From: an uncultured Clostridia bacterium
GTDB taxonomy: Bacteria; Bacillota; Clostridia; Christensenellales; UBA1242
Direction: 5' to 3'
Assembly (NCBI GenBank): GCA_934778215.1
Contig: CAKVOE010000001.1
Location: 186,001 to 250,000 of the forward strand
DNA: 64,000 nt
The position numbers and the translations under genes are program-made. Positions 35,481 through 47,024 of this stretch are shown piece by piece; the stretch's first letter is position 1, and every line of letters begins with the position of its first letter. The notes under the pieces are model-generated. The model was not told where the DNA came from and ran no database searches. It saw only the letters and a list, made by a program, of their open reading frames with translations.

Positions 35481-36515
35481 ATGGAAACAAAAGATTGTTT
35501 AGTTGACGATTCAGAGAACAAGGTTTTGCAACAATTGGTAACGGGTGTCAATTTATGGGTTTGTTTGGCAAGCGACTTTGATAATGAGTTAATAAATCAA
35601 GAATTGGTGCAGTTGGATAAAACCGTTTGTGATGCACGTGTGCTTGTTGCGGGTATGAGTGCATCGCTAATAAAGTACTTAGCAAAGTGCAATTTGCAAA
35701 ATGTAACGTTACTTATAAATCCGGATTGCTACAATGTTGCGTCAACCTACGCACAATATAAAAAAATTAAATTAAGAAGTATAACAAATATAGAAAAGTT
35801 TGTTTCGGGAAAACCATTTAAGTTGTACAACGAAAATGGTGAAAATTTCTATTTTACGCCATGGAATTATGGCTCGTCTGACAATTATTTAGAAATTGAG
35901 ATTGAGTATATGGCAAAAAGCTATGTATGTACCATCGGTAACAAAAAATTGGGAGATGTACAATCAAAGGGCTTTTTTATAGTTAATGACCGATTAAAAA
36001 AGTTAAATACTGCAATGAAAAAGTATAATATGCTTTTTGTTACACTAGATATATCTGAGTTTGATGGAATTAAAGAGATTTATAGGCTGTGCATGGCAAA
36101 TGGTTTTTTGCTGGTGGTAGATATATTTTATTCGGACATCTTAGGTAGGGTAAACGGTACATTTCCACGTCCATTAAGAGATAGATGTATTTATACCATT
36201 TTAAATGATGAAAATCCACGAAATGCTTTTATAGACGAAGAACTTGATGACTATAACAAAAATGTTAAGACATTTAGAATTAAAGAGTTTTTAAACATAT
36301 ATAAAAAGATGGATATAAATAAAGAGGAATTTAAGTTTGTTTATATAATTAGACCAGAAATGATTGATGATGTTGAGTTGTTGCTAATGTTTTTAAACAA
36401 AAGCGATATTGCAAATTCGGCAATGGTGCTTGCAAGTGATAAATGTTGCTATAATAGGTTTAATGCGATTTTGAATGAATTTAACAATAGTAAAATAAAT
36501 ATAATTGATTTTTAA
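35481..36515 (+). CDS. Unrecognised soluble protein, 344 aa
   Basis: I prefer ATG 35481, ten bases after AAAGG; a GTG two codons upstream is possible but too close to that site. The product has no signal peptide or membrane helix. It alternates strands and helices (VCDARVLVAGMSASLIKYLA; VTLLINPDCYNVAS; NMLFVTLDISEFDGI; FLLVVDIFYSDILG; FVYIIRPEMIDD), which suggests an alpha/beta fold. I see no nucleotide-binding loop or catalytic signature that I can name. It stands alone between its own promoter and a strong bidirectional terminator. Confidence 0.75.
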   Translation: METKDCLVDDSENKVLQQLVTGVNLWVCLASDFDNELINQELVQLDKTVCDARVLVAGMSASLIKYLAKCNLQNVTLLINPDCYNVASTYAQYKKIKLRSITNIEKFVSGKPFKLYNENGENFYFTPWNYGSSDNYLEIEIEYMAKSYVCTIGNKKLGDVQSKGFFIVNDRLKKLNTAMKKYNMLFVTLDISEFDGIKEIYRLCMANGFLLVVDIFYSDILGRVNGTFPRPLRDRCIYTILNDENPRNAFIDEELDDYNKNVKTFRIKEFLNIYKKMDINKEEFKFVYIIRPEMIDDVELLLMFLNKSDIANSAMVLASDKCCYNRFNAILNEFNNSKINIIDF

Positions 36516-36523
36516 TATAAAAC

Positions 36524-36560
36524 AAAAAATGCAATAGGGAAAACACCTATTGCATTTTTT
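36524..36560. terminator. Strong bidirectional terminator
   Basis: A perfect 15-base-pair stem (36524-36538 with 36546-36560) has a 7-base loop; the ends are A6 and T6, so it serves both converging genes. It touches the stop codon of the minus-strand gene. Confidence 0.9.
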
Positions 36561-36756
36561 ATAGTCCTATTGTTCGTAAAAATCCTTTATAAATTCCAAC
36601 AAAAATATCCTTAATTGCTTGCCAAAAAGAAACTTCTCTGGTAGTTGTAACTAAATTATAAAACCCACCATTAAATATGTAATACAAGCCAAAGATTAAA
36701 ACGATTGAAAGAATGATATAAAGGAAAGTAAGTAAAATTCTTTTTAAAACAACCAT
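36559..36756 (-). CDS. Small single-pass membrane protein, 65 aa
   Basis: The start at 36756 follows AAAGGAG on the minus strand; a longer in-frame start at 36810 has no such site. The product has a basic N-terminus (MVVLKRILL), one or two hydrophobic helices at about 5-30, and an amphipathic C-terminal segment. No family is recognised. It lies 63 bases downstream of the minus-strand gene at 36820 and is probably cotranscribed with it. Confidence 0.65.
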   Translation of the reverse strand: MVVLKRILLTFLYIILSIVLIFGLYYIFNGGFYNLVTTTREVSFWQAIKDIFVGIYKGFLRTIGL

Positions 36757-36819
36757 TTTACAACTCCTTTGTATGGCTATTATTATAAAGTAATTGCTAA
36801 AAAAAGTCAATTGGTTACA

Positions 36820-37620
36820 TTAAAAGAAATCATCTAAATTGCTTTTGTTTGCACCAGCATTCATAACGGCGTTGCGTTTTGCAATAAAGCCTTCGGAAAT
36901 GATAACTGATTTTATATGATATTTTTGCAGGGTAATAACCTCATCTGCGGGGTTGGTAAAGCGGTAGGCAAAATATCTGCTGTCGACCCTGCTAAGATCT
37001 TGCGATTGTGGATAGGTTGCAGATGCTAAAATTTTTGGCAACACAAATTTTTCTACTCTTTTGACAGGCAATTGTTTAGGCAGTTTTGCCATTTTTGACC
37101 TATTTTTCTTTTTATCATTTTGACTATTTATAATGTATTTATATTTGTAGGCGATAGAATTGTTTTTTGTATTGTTGTCAATAGTTTTAAAAATATTTAC
37201 TAAATCATCGTGTGCAGATTTTAGATCTTCGGTAGGGTAGTCGTAAATAAGTGATTCTCTTAATCCGGCACGATTGGTTAAAATGTATTTACCTGCCTTT
37301 AATCCAGAAAAAAAGCGGTAGCGCTTATTGTTTTCTATAATGTAGTTGGGTTTTTTACTTTTATTAAAAACATCGGCAACAACATCAAAGGGGATATTAT
37401 TGTTATAAAAACATAACAAAAATTCAGCCAAATAATTTTTGTTTCCTTTGTTTAAATTCACGCATTCATCAATAAAAATTGTTATAAAATCATAGGGAAC
37501 ATACAAACTATCAAAATTTTTTACATAGGTTTTAGTCGCCTTATCAAGAATAAGATTGCTCAAAATAAAGAAATCCAACTTATTAAAAGACGAGGTTGCA
37601 CCTTGATAATTAGTAGCCAA
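36820..37620 (-). CDS. Unrecognised protein, 266 aa
   Basis: The start is a TTG at 37620, eight bases after AAAGGAG; no in-frame ATG fits better. The N-terminal 100 residues are helical (FFILSNLILDKATKTYVKNF; LAEFLLCFYNNNIPFDVVADVF). A central Lys/Asn-rich linker (about 155-190) leads to a C-terminal part with QDLSRVDSRYFAYRFTNPAD. There is no membrane helix and no motif I can assign. The N-terminal part faintly resembles DnaD-like helical bundles, but not enough to call. It is transcribed away from the rRNA operon. Confidence 0.7.
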   Translation of the reverse strand: MATNYQGATSSFNKLDFFILSNLILDKATKTYVKNFDSLYVPYDFITIFIDECVNLNKGNKNYLAEFLLCFYNNNIPFDVVADVFNKSKKPNYIIENNKRYRFFSGLKAGKYILTNRAGLRESLIYDYPTEDLKSAHDDLVNIFKTIDNNTKNNSIAYKYKYIINSQNDKKKNRSKMAKLPKQLPVKRVEKFVLPKILASATYPQSQDLSRVDSRYFAYRFTNPADEVITLQKYHIKSVIISEGFIAKRNAVMNAGANKSNLDDFF

Positions 37621-37764
37621 AAAATCATCTCCTTTTTGTTATTGTTGCTAAAGTGAAGTTAATATAATGAAAAATATTATATATAATAATTAATGTAAGC
37701 ATATATATTATAACAGCATAATTTAATAAAGCCAAAAAAAATTTTAAAAATTTTAAAAAATCTA

Positions 37765-37793
37765 TTGCTTTTTAAAAAACATTGTGTTATAAC
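37765..37793 (+). promoter_or_regulatory. rRNA promoter P1
   Basis: TTGCTT (37765-37770) and TATAAC (37788-37793) are 17 bases apart. Confidence 0.55.
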
Positions 37794-37897
37794 TATATCA
37801 CCTTCACGAGAAAACCTAAGTTTTTAAAGGAAGGGAACATACAATTTAATACTTAAAAAACATTTTAAAAAATTTTTAAAAAATTTTAAAAAAAGTG

Positions 37898-37926
37898 TTG
37901 ACAAGTTATAAATAGTGTGTTAAAAT
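37898..37926 (+). promoter_or_regulatory. rRNA promoter P2
   Basis: TTGACA (37898-37903) and TAAAAT (37921-37926) are 17 bases apart. Phased A and T tracts fill the 30 bases upstream, as in rRNA UP elements. Confidence 0.8.
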
Positions 37927-38073
37927 GCTATATGTTCGCTGATACGAACAACAACTTAATAACTGTTAACCAAGTATTTATTTAAATATGACCGAATACC
38001 TCTGGCGAGTTGATTGATTATAGTAAAACTAAATCACAACTTGCTTTTTTATTTGGAAAGTTAACTGTTTAAG

Positions 38074-38108
38074 ATGAACATTGACAACTGCATAGATTTA
38101 TAGAGAAT
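38074..38108 (+). promoter_or_regulatory. 5' arm of the pre-23S processing stem
   Basis: The sequence beginning TGAACATTGACAACTGCA is complementary, with few mismatches, to 41275-41310 just after the 23S gene. Such long flanking stems are the usual RNase III processing sites of pre-23S rRNA. Confidence 0.8.
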
Positions 38109-38303
38109 CAGACAAATATTTTATAAATTGGTGTAATACGCAAATTACAATTTTTAAACGATAAACCGTTTTAATGTATATTTAATTACGCTGAGTCAAA
38201 TATTAACAAGAAAAAACTAAAATGCATAAGGCAAAGTTAAACAAAAAAATTCAACTTTAATTAGTTGAGTAAGCAAACCGCAACGTATATATGATTAAAC
38301 AAT

Positions 38304-41233
<2,930 letters not shown>

Positions 41234-41274
41234 CAATATATTGTGGTTAGCAAATTTTAACTTAAACCATAATT

Positions 41275-41310
41275 GATTTTCTATAAATTGTGCAGTTGTC
41301 AATGTTCATT
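41275..41310 (+). promoter_or_regulatory. 3' arm of the pre-23S processing stem
   Basis: Complementary to 38074-38108. It places the processing stem around the complete 23S gene. Confidence 0.8.
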
Positions 41311-41369
41311 TACTAATGAACATTAAATTACATTAGTTAATTCCAAGCATTCGCTTGTAATTATACCAT

Positions 41370-41484
41370 GGCGGTGTTAATGCCGAGGAGGTCCACCTGT
41401 TCTCATTCCGAACACAGAAGTTAAGCTCCTTAGGGTCGAGAGTACTAGTTTGGCAACGAGCTGGAAGGGTAGAAAGATGCCGTC
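41370..41484 (+). rRNA. rrf: 5S ribosomal RNA
   Basis: The gene is about 115 bases. The ends GGCGGTG and GATGCCGTC form the terminal helix with wobble pairs. The conserved CCGAACACAGAAGTTAAGC loop region is intact near 41410-41430. It lies 137 bases after 23S in the same transcript. Confidence 0.95.
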
Positions 41485-41493
41485 TTCAATGAA

Positions 41494-41528
41494 AAGACAT
41501 TTACGAAATTCGTAAATGTCTTTTTTTT
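41494..41528 (+). terminator. Terminator of the rRNA operon
   Basis: AGACATTTACGAA and TTCGTAAATGTCT form a 13-base-pair stem with a very short loop, followed by eight T. Confidence 0.9.
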
Positions 41529-41680
41529 GTTCTAAAATATATATTTTAATTATAAATGCCTTAATATAATGAATACTAAAATTTATTTAAAATAATATAA
41601 AATTGTATTATATTAAGTGGTAAAACAACAATTAACTTATAAATTGTCAAAAGCAAATAATTATTAAAAGGATAGGTTTA

Positions 41681-42088
41681 TTACAGTAAAGATTTTATAT
41701 TATCCTTAACTAAATTCCAGTAGTATTTGGTGCGTTCGTAAGTTAATTTGTTTTCTACTTCGTCAATGTTTAACCAAATTGTGGTATGGGTGTCGGTAGA
41801 GGTGTTATCACTTTTGCCAAGGTCTATTGCTATATACATATAACACTTACAATGCTCGCCTTTTGGTGTGGTGTAACAATCTATTGTTGGGTCAAATTTT
41901 TTTACTATTTTGGCTTCTCTTTTGGTTTCTTCGGCGGTTTCTCTTATTGCACATTCTTCTAGTGTTTCATTTGCTTCCAAATGTCCCTTTGGAAAACTAA
42001 AATCATCTAGGTGTTCTCTATATACCAAAGCAACTTTTTTGGTTGTAATATTTACCAAATAACACCCTGCTTTTAAAGTTTCTTTCAT
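41681..42088 (-). CDS. NUDIX hydrolase
   Basis: The 135-residue protein has a full NUDIX box starting at GHLEANETLEECAIRETAEE (residues about 35-55), which fits the G-x5-E-x7-R-E-U-x-E-E pattern of pyrophosphohydrolases acting on nucleoside diphosphate derivatives. The N-terminal GCYLVNITTKKVALVYREH and the FSFPKGHLE lead-in are typical. It resembles the short diadenosine-polyphosphate and mutator-type hydrolases, but the substrate cannot be read. It is a single gene on the minus strand with its own promoter, which has a palindrome in its spacer. Confidence 0.9.
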   Translation of the reverse strand: MKETLKAGCYLVNITTKKVALVYREHLDDFSFPKGHLEANETLEECAIRETAEETKREAKIVKKFDPTIDCYTTPKGEHCKCYMYIAIDLGKSDNTSTDTHTTIWLNIDEVENKLTYERTKYYWNLVKDNIKSLL

Positions 42089-42108
42089 ATTTTATCTCCT
42101 ATTTATTT

Positions 42109-42138
42109 ATGATACGCTTATTTTAAGCGTCTTGTCAA
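42109..42138 (-). promoter_or_regulatory. Promoter of the NUDIX gene with operator-like palindrome
   Basis: On the minus strand, TTGACA (42133-42138) and TATCAT (42109-42114) are 18 bases apart. The spacer contains the perfect 7-base inverted repeat ACGCTTA-3-TAAGCGT (42114-42130), well placed for repressor binding. Confidence 0.65.
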
Positions 42139-42282
42139 GAAAATCTTGTATTCGCCACAATTTATTAAAATAACGATATTTTGTTAACGGCAAAAATTTA
42201 TAAAACTTTAAATTATATTTTATTTGCAATAAAGCCCTTTTCTTTTTTAATAAAATTTGCTATACTAATAATAGGAGAATGT

Positions 42283-43206
42283 ATGAGCAATTTAGTGTTG
42301 TCTGTAAGAAAGACGTTAAACAAAATTATTGTTGGCACATCAAGAATATTTTATTCTTTTGATAAAAATATTAGTGGTGTAAAAAAATCTAGGGTTACTA
42401 ATGTCCCTAATTACGAAAAGGATATAAATTTTCAGATTTTTTATCCTACAAATTTTGCGGAGAAAAAACTGCCTACACTATATTATTTTCATGGTGGAGG
42501 CTGGATAGAGTACGACAAAACAATATATAATACATTGTGCAAACGCTTTGCAAAAATGGGAAATATTGTGGTAAATGTAGACTATCCACTAGCACCAAAA
42601 TACAAAATGCAAGAGTTACTTGAAGGCTGTATAAATATAATAAACTTTGCTCAATGCATAACCAAAGAGCATTTTAACGCCGATAACGATATAATTATTG
42701 GTGGAGATTCTGCGGGAGCACAAATTGCTGGTTTGTTTGGTGGGTTAGAGGCAACGGGTAAATTTGGTGATTTATTTAACAAATATACTTTACCAAAAAT
42801 TTCGGCTTTATTACTATTTTATGGGGTTTATGATTTTGAAAATGTTTTAGAAACCAAATTTCCTAGCATAGAATTAATGTTAGATGCAGTATTTAACAAA
42901 GATAACAAAAAAGAGGAGTATTATAAATACTCACCAATAAATTATATAAACAAAAACTTTCCGCCTTGTTTTATTGCCAGTGGAGAAAGGGATAAATTGC
43001 ACAAATTACAAACGATGCAATTTGTAAAAAAATTAGAAGAGGCGGGAGCAAAAAGCAAAGTTGTTTATTTTGATAAAAGTGAGATTTTTGGACTACATGG
43101 GTTTATGGCATTTGATGATTTTAGCACAAATAAAAAAGTAAGAGTTGCGGTAAAAGAGTTTTTATCTGAAAGAACAAAAGAAGAAAACGCCAATGAATTA
43201 ATTTAG
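42283..43206 (+). CDS. Alpha/beta hydrolase, HSL-type esterase family
   Basis: I start at ATG 42283, behind TAGGAGAA; an upstream TTG frame extension has no ribosome-binding site. The 307-residue protein has the HSL-family oxyanion motif YFHGGGWI (about 65-72) and the nucleophile elbow GGDSAGAQ with the catalytic serine near residue 148. Candidate aspartate and histidine residues follow in GERDKLH and GLHGF. These enzymes hydrolyse carboxyl esters; the substrate is unknown. There is no signal peptide. lspA follows 16 bases after the stop and is probably cotranscribed. Confidence 0.85.
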   Translation: MSNLVLSVRKTLNKIIVGTSRIFYSFDKNISGVKKSRVTNVPNYEKDINFQIFYPTNFAEKKLPTLYYFHGGGWIEYDKTIYNTLCKRFAKMGNIVVNVDYPLAPKYKMQELLEGCINIINFAQCITKEHFNADNDIIIGGDSAGAQIAGLFGGLEATGKFGDLFNKYTLPKISALLLFYGVYDFENVLETKFPSIELMLDAVFNKDNKKEEYYKYSPINYINKNFPPCFIASGERDKLHKLQTMQFVKKLEEAGAKSKVVYFDKSEIFGLHGFMAFDDFSTNKKVRVAVKEFLSERTKEENANELI

Positions 43207-43222
43207 TTTAGTAGGAGAATTT

Positions 43223-43726
43223 ATGCTTAACATTTTTATATATATAGCAATAATATGTGCCGTGGTTACAGTAGACCAAGTAACAAAATTATTGCTGTTG
43301 CATTCAGATTTTACATACATACCACATTTATTATACAATACGCCAACCATAAATGATGGGGCAGCGTTTTCATTAATGGGTGGAAGAACAATTTTTTTAA
43401 TCATTTTTACAGCAATAATTTTGGTGCTGGTGCTAATTGTTTTATTTACAAAAAAATTTAGTGATAATAAATTTTTTAAATGCTCTCTTGCTGTTACCAT
43501 CGGTGGAATTATTGGGAATTTTATTGATAGGATATTTTTGGGAGCAGTTAGAGATTTTTTGCTGGTAGAACCTTTTGGATTTATTTGTAACATTGCTGAT
43601 ATAGCAATTTGTGTTGGTGTGGCATTAATTTGTATTTATATTGCGTTTTTACATAAGTTTAAAGATGAGAGCAAACAAAAAAACTTAAGCAAAAATGAAG
43701 AAATTAAAAGTGAAGGAAAAAATTAA
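43223..43726 (+). CDS. lspA: Lipoprotein signal peptidase (signal peptidase II)
   Basis: The 167-residue integral membrane aspartyl protease removes signal peptides from diacylglyceryl-modified prolipoproteins. It has four hydrophobic helices, the VDQVTK motif near residue 17, NDGAAFSLM near 50, and the two catalytic aspartates in the GNFIDRIFLGAVRDF and NIADIAIC segments. A Lys/Glu-rich tail of about 25 residues extends the C-terminus. TAGGAG precedes the ATG. The stop overlaps the next start (TAATG), the common lspA-rluD pairing. Confidence 0.95.
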   Translation: MLNIFIYIAIICAVVTVDQVTKLLLLHSDFTYIPHLLYNTPTINDGAAFSLMGGRTIFLIIFTAIILVLVLIVLFTKKFSDNKFFKCSLAVTIGGIIGNFIDRIFLGAVRDFLLVEPFGFICNIADIAICVGVALICIYIAFLHKFKDESKQKNLSKNEEIKSEGKN

Positions 43727-44628
43727 TGAAAGAAATTTTTGTTATAGATGAATCATCTGCGGGGAAAAGGTTAGATGTCTTTTTAGATGAAAATATCGCA
43801 GATATAACTCGTTCTCAAATAAAAAAGTCTATAACCGAAGGATTTACCACGGTTAATACCCAAAAGAGCAAAGCAGGAAAATTGTTAAAGAGAGGAGATA
43901 TTGTTGAATTTGAAGAAATTGAACACATTACAGATATAATCCCCGAAAATATACCACTTGATATTGTGTACGAAGATTTAGATGTAATTGTTATTAATAA
44001 GCCACAAGGTATGACGGTTCATCCAGCGCCAGGCAATTACTCCGGAACGCTTGTTAATGCACTTCTATATCATTTTGGAGAATCTTTAAGTAATACCGGC
44101 GGGAGTATTAGACCTGGAATTGTACACAGAATAGATAAGGATACAAGCGGGTTGTTGGTGGTGGCAAAAAATAACTTTGCACATGTAGAACTTGCTAAAC
44201 AATTGGCAGATAAAACTTGTCATAGACAATATGTTGCAGTTGTAGAAGGAGTGGTAAAAAGCGATGAGGGAATAATTGATGCACCTATAGCCAGAAGCAA
44301 AAGCGACCGCAAAAAAATGGCGGTGGTAGAAGGAGGCAAACCCGCAATTACTCTTTATAAGGTGCTTCAACGCTTTGATGGTTATACTTATATGCAATTT
44401 AATTTAAAAACGGGTAGAACACATCAAATTAGGGTTCATACAAAGTATATTGGTCACCCAATAGTGGGCGATAAAACATACGGTTACGCCAACCAAAAAT
44501 TTAACTTAAATGGGCAACTATTACACGCTGAAAGATTGGAGTTTATTCACCCAACCACAAAACAATTAGTTTCTTTTGAAGCACCTTTACCCGATTATTT
44601 CCAAAAAATTCTAAAAATTTTAAAATAA
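43726..44628 (+). CDS. rluD: 23S rRNA pseudouridine synthase, RluD family
   Basis: The 300-residue protein has an N-terminal S4 RNA-binding domain (about 1-65) and the RluA-type catalytic core. The core carries NKPQGMTVHP and the catalytic HRIDKDTSGLLVVAK (aspartate near residue 136), then LKTGRTHQIRVH near the C-terminus. This family isomerises uridines in 23S rRNA. RluD and the related RluB/YlyB-type enzymes cannot be told apart from sequence alone. It overlaps lspA by one base. Confidence 0.9.
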   Translation: MKEIFVIDESSAGKRLDVFLDENIADITRSQIKKSITEGFTTVNTQKSKAGKLLKRGDIVEFEEIEHITDIIPENIPLDIVYEDLDVIVINKPQGMTVHPAPGNYSGTLVNALLYHFGESLSNTGGSIRPGIVHRIDKDTSGLLVVAKNNFAHVELAKQLADKTCHRQYVAVVEGVVKSDEGIIDAPIARSKSDRKKMAVVEGGKPAITLYKVLQRFDGYTYMQFNLKTGRTHQIRVHTKYIGHPIVGDKTYGYANQKFNLNGQLLHAERLEFIHPTTKQLVSFEAPLPDYFQKILKILK

Positions 44629-44645
44629 TTAATAATTTAATCTTG

Positions 44646-44674
44646 TAGACAAATAGTTTAAATTGTGGTAAAAT
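44646..44674 (+). promoter_or_regulatory. Promoter upstream of the 124-aa membrane protein and tig
   Basis: TAGACA (44646-44651) and TAAAAT (44669-44674) are 17 bases apart. Confidence 0.55.
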
Positions 44675-44701
44675 TATTAGGTAAATCAAAAAGGAGTAAA
44701 T

Positions 44702-45076
44702 ATGACTTATATTGATGAAAGAGATGATGCCATTCAGTATGGTATAATAGCTGTATTTTCATTAGCAACACTTGCTGTGGTTGTGTATGTAGTGTTTGGT
44801 AGTTCGGTTGCGGCCTATTCTGCCATTTCATTATTTGCACTAGGGTTTACCGCTATTTGCTTATTTTCTATTCGAAAAATATTTTTAGTTTTAAACTATA
44901 AAGAAAAGTTAGAAAATTATGCAACCGAAAATAGCGAGAAGATTGATAATGAATTTATAGAAAGAAAAAAGAATGCAGAACACAAAATAAAATCTGTCAA
45001 ATCAAAAGAACTTACAAAAGCGATACTTTCAGGAATGTTTGCGATATTTGCTATAGTTGTTTTGGTATTATTTTAA
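44702..45076 (+). CDS. Small three-helix membrane protein, 124 aa
   Basis: AAAGGAG precedes ATG 44702. Hydrophobic helices lie at about residues 12-32, 36-60 and 102-123, with a charged cytoplasmic loop (RKKNAEHKIKSVKSKE) between the second and third. No family is recognised. It lies 20 bases before tig and is probably cotranscribed with it. Confidence 0.7.
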   Translation: MTYIDERDDAIQYGIIAVFSLATLAVVVYVVFGSSVAAYSAISLFALGFTAICLFSIRKIFLVLNYKEKLENYATENSEKIDNEFIERKKNAEHKIKSVKSKELTKAILSGMFAIFAIVVLVLF

Positions 45077-45096
45077 TCAGTTAAAGGAGAACAAAA

Positions 45097-46386
45097 ATGA
45101 AATACATTAGAAATGAAAAAAAAGATGACGAAATAAAGGTTCAGTTTGAACTTACCGCCGAAGAATGGGAAAAGGAAGTAGAAGAGGCTTACAAAAATCA
45201 CAAAAATCATTATAAAAAAGAGGGTTTTAGAAACGGTTGTGTTCCAAGAGCAATTTTAGAAAAGCAATATGGCGAAACCTTGTTTTATGAAGATGCTTTA
45301 AACGATTCATTTGGTAAATATTATGCAGAAATGCTTTCTAAAGAAAAGGATATTTTACCAATTGATTATCCAAGGCTTACAGTTGAAAAAATTGACAAAA
45401 CAGGCGTTAAATTTACCGCAATTATTGATGTTATGCCTGAGTTTAAAGTTGAAAATTATAAAGGCATAGAAATAAAGAAGGACAAGGTTAGTGTTGGTGC
45501 AAAAGAGATTGATGCCGAACTTGCTTTAATGCAAGAGCGTCACGCACGCTTTGTAGAAAAAACCGATCGACCAGTAAAGAACGGCGACTTAATTAACTTA
45601 GATTATTCGGGCAGTGTAGATGGCGTTAATTTTGAGGGTGGTACAGCAAAAGACCAAGAATTAACCATTGGTTCACACACCTTTATAGAGGGTTTTGAAG
45701 AGCAACTAGTTGGTTTAAATATAGGCGATGAAAAAGACATCAATGTTACTTTCCCTAAAAGTTATCATGAAAAGAAGTTGGCAGGTAAACCAGCAGTATT
45801 TAAGGTTAAAATTTTAGGAATTAGAGAAAAAGAACTTCCTGCTTTAGATGATGAGTTTGCAAAGGATATATCTGAATGCAATACACTTGAAGAATACAAA
45901 AAAACTATAAAAGATAGATTGACCGCAGACAAAAAAGCACAAGCAGATAGAAACGCAGTAGATAAACTTATTGAAACTATAGTAAATGGTGTTCAACTAA
46001 AAGTTCCTGCAAAAATGGTAGACCGTCAACTAGATTATATTGTTCGAGATATGAACAACAGACTTGCTTCTCAAGGAATTACACTAGAAGCATATTTGGG
46101 ATATCTAAATATGACAGAAGACCAATTTAGAGAAGATCGTAGAAAAGACGCAGAAGAAAGCGTTAAAACCAGTCTTGTATTAGAAGAAATTGTAGACAAA
46201 GAAAACATTTCTGTAGAAGATAGCGAAGTAGAAGAAAAAATTAACGAAGTTGCAAAAATGTATGGTCAACCTGCTAAAAAGGTTAAAGAAATGCTAACCG
46301 CTCAAAAGGCACTAGGTTCTATAAAGCAAGAGATTTTGACAAACAAGGTTATTAATTTCTTGAAAGAAAACAACAATATTGCATAA
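45097..46386 (+). CDS. tig: Trigger factor (peptidyl-prolyl isomerase chaperone)
   Basis: The 429-residue ribosome-associated chaperone has the N-terminal ribosome-binding domain with the tip motif GFRNGCVPRAILEKQYG, close to the usual GFRKGKVP signature (residues about 45-61). A central FKBP-type domain (about 160-245, NGDLINLDYSGSVDG) precedes the C-terminal helical domain. The length matches the family. AAAGGAG precedes the ATG. It heads the tig-clpP-clpX-ysxC run common in Bacillota, coupling nascent-chain folding to Clp proteolysis. Confidence 0.97.
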   Translation: MKYIRNEKKDDEIKVQFELTAEEWEKEVEEAYKNHKNHYKKEGFRNGCVPRAILEKQYGETLFYEDALNDSFGKYYAEMLSKEKDILPIDYPRLTVEKIDKTGVKFTAIIDVMPEFKVENYKGIEIKKDKVSVGAKEIDAELALMQERHARFVEKTDRPVKNGDLINLDYSGSVDGVNFEGGTAKDQELTIGSHTFIEGFEEQLVGLNIGDEKDINVTFPKSYHEKKLAGKPAVFKVKILGIREKELPALDDEFAKDISECNTLEEYKKTIKDRLTADKKAQADRNAVDKLIETIVNGVQLKVPAKMVDRQLDYIVRDMNNRLASQGITLEAYLGYLNMTEDQFREDRRKDAEESVKTSLVLEEIVDKENISVEDSEVEEKINEVAKMYGQPAKKVKEMLTAQKALGSIKQEILTNKVINFLKENNNIA

Positions 46387-46418
46387 ACTTTAATTAAGAC
46401 TAATTTGGAGGGAACTTT

Positions 46419-47012
46419 ATGAAAGAATACAATGCACTTATTCCTATGGTTATAGAGCAAACCAACAGGGGTGAGCGGTCGTATGATATTTATTCAAGAT
46501 TACTAGAAGATAGAATCATTTTTCTATCTGATGAAATAAATGATCAAACCGCAAACCTTATTATTGCACAACTTATTTACCTAGAAGGCAAGGATCCAGA
46601 CAAAGATATTATGATGTATATTAATAGTCCGGGCGGAAGTGTTGTTTCGGGTATGGCCATATATGATACAATGAATTACATAAAATGTGATGTTAGTACC
46701 ATCTGTGTTGGTATGGCGGCATCTATGGCTGCGGTTTTGCTTGCAAGCGGTGCCAAGGGCAAAAGATATGCTTTGCCAAATAGCGAGATAATGATTCATC
46801 AACCATTGGGCGGTGCACAAGGTCAAGCAAGTGATATTGCAATCCATGCAGAACATATTTTAAAAACAAAGAAAAAATTAACAAAAATTTTGGCAGAAAA
46901 ATCAGGACAGCCTATTGAAGTTATTGAAAAAGATACCGATAGAGATAATTTTATGAGTGCTAATGAAGCCTTAAAATATGGTCTAATTGATAAGATTTTT
47001 GATAAAAGATAA
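46419..47012 (+). CDS. clpP: ATP-dependent Clp protease proteolytic subunit
   Basis: The 197-residue serine protease subunit carries the nucleophile motif VGMAASMAAVLLASG (serine near residue 97) and the histidine motif MIHQPLGGAQGQASD (near 122-136), followed by the DRDNFMSANEA aspartate region. It forms a tetradecamer that degrades substrates unfolded by ClpX. GGAGGGAA precedes the ATG. The clpX gene starts 12 bases after the stop. Confidence 0.98.
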   Translation: MKEYNALIPMVIEQTNRGERSYDIYSRLLEDRIIFLSDEINDQTANLIIAQLIYLEGKDPDKDIMMYINSPGGSVVSGMAIYDTMNYIKCDVSTICVGMAASMAAVLLASGAKGKRYALPNSEIMIHQPLGGAQGQASDIAIHAEHILKTKKKLTKILAEKSGQPIEVIEKDTDRDNFMSANEALKYGLIDKIFDKR

Positions 47013-47024
47013 CGGGGAGAATGT

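Larger units (their letters stand above)
37621..38303 (+). other. rRNA operon leader region: tandem promoters and processing arm, no 16S gene
   Basis: This roughly 680-base gap lies between a divergent protein gene and 23S rRNA. It contains two promoters (37765-37793 and 37898-37926), long A/T tracts just upstream of the second that could act as an UP element, a short hairpin at the presumed transcript start (37933-37950), and the 5' half of the pre-23S processing stem. No part of a 16S gene and no tRNA is present. Confidence 0.8.

Noticed and set aside
37621..38303. A 16S rRNA gene or fragment upstream of 23S
   Set aside because: None of the conserved 16S blocks is present; the region holds only promoters, leader and processing arm.
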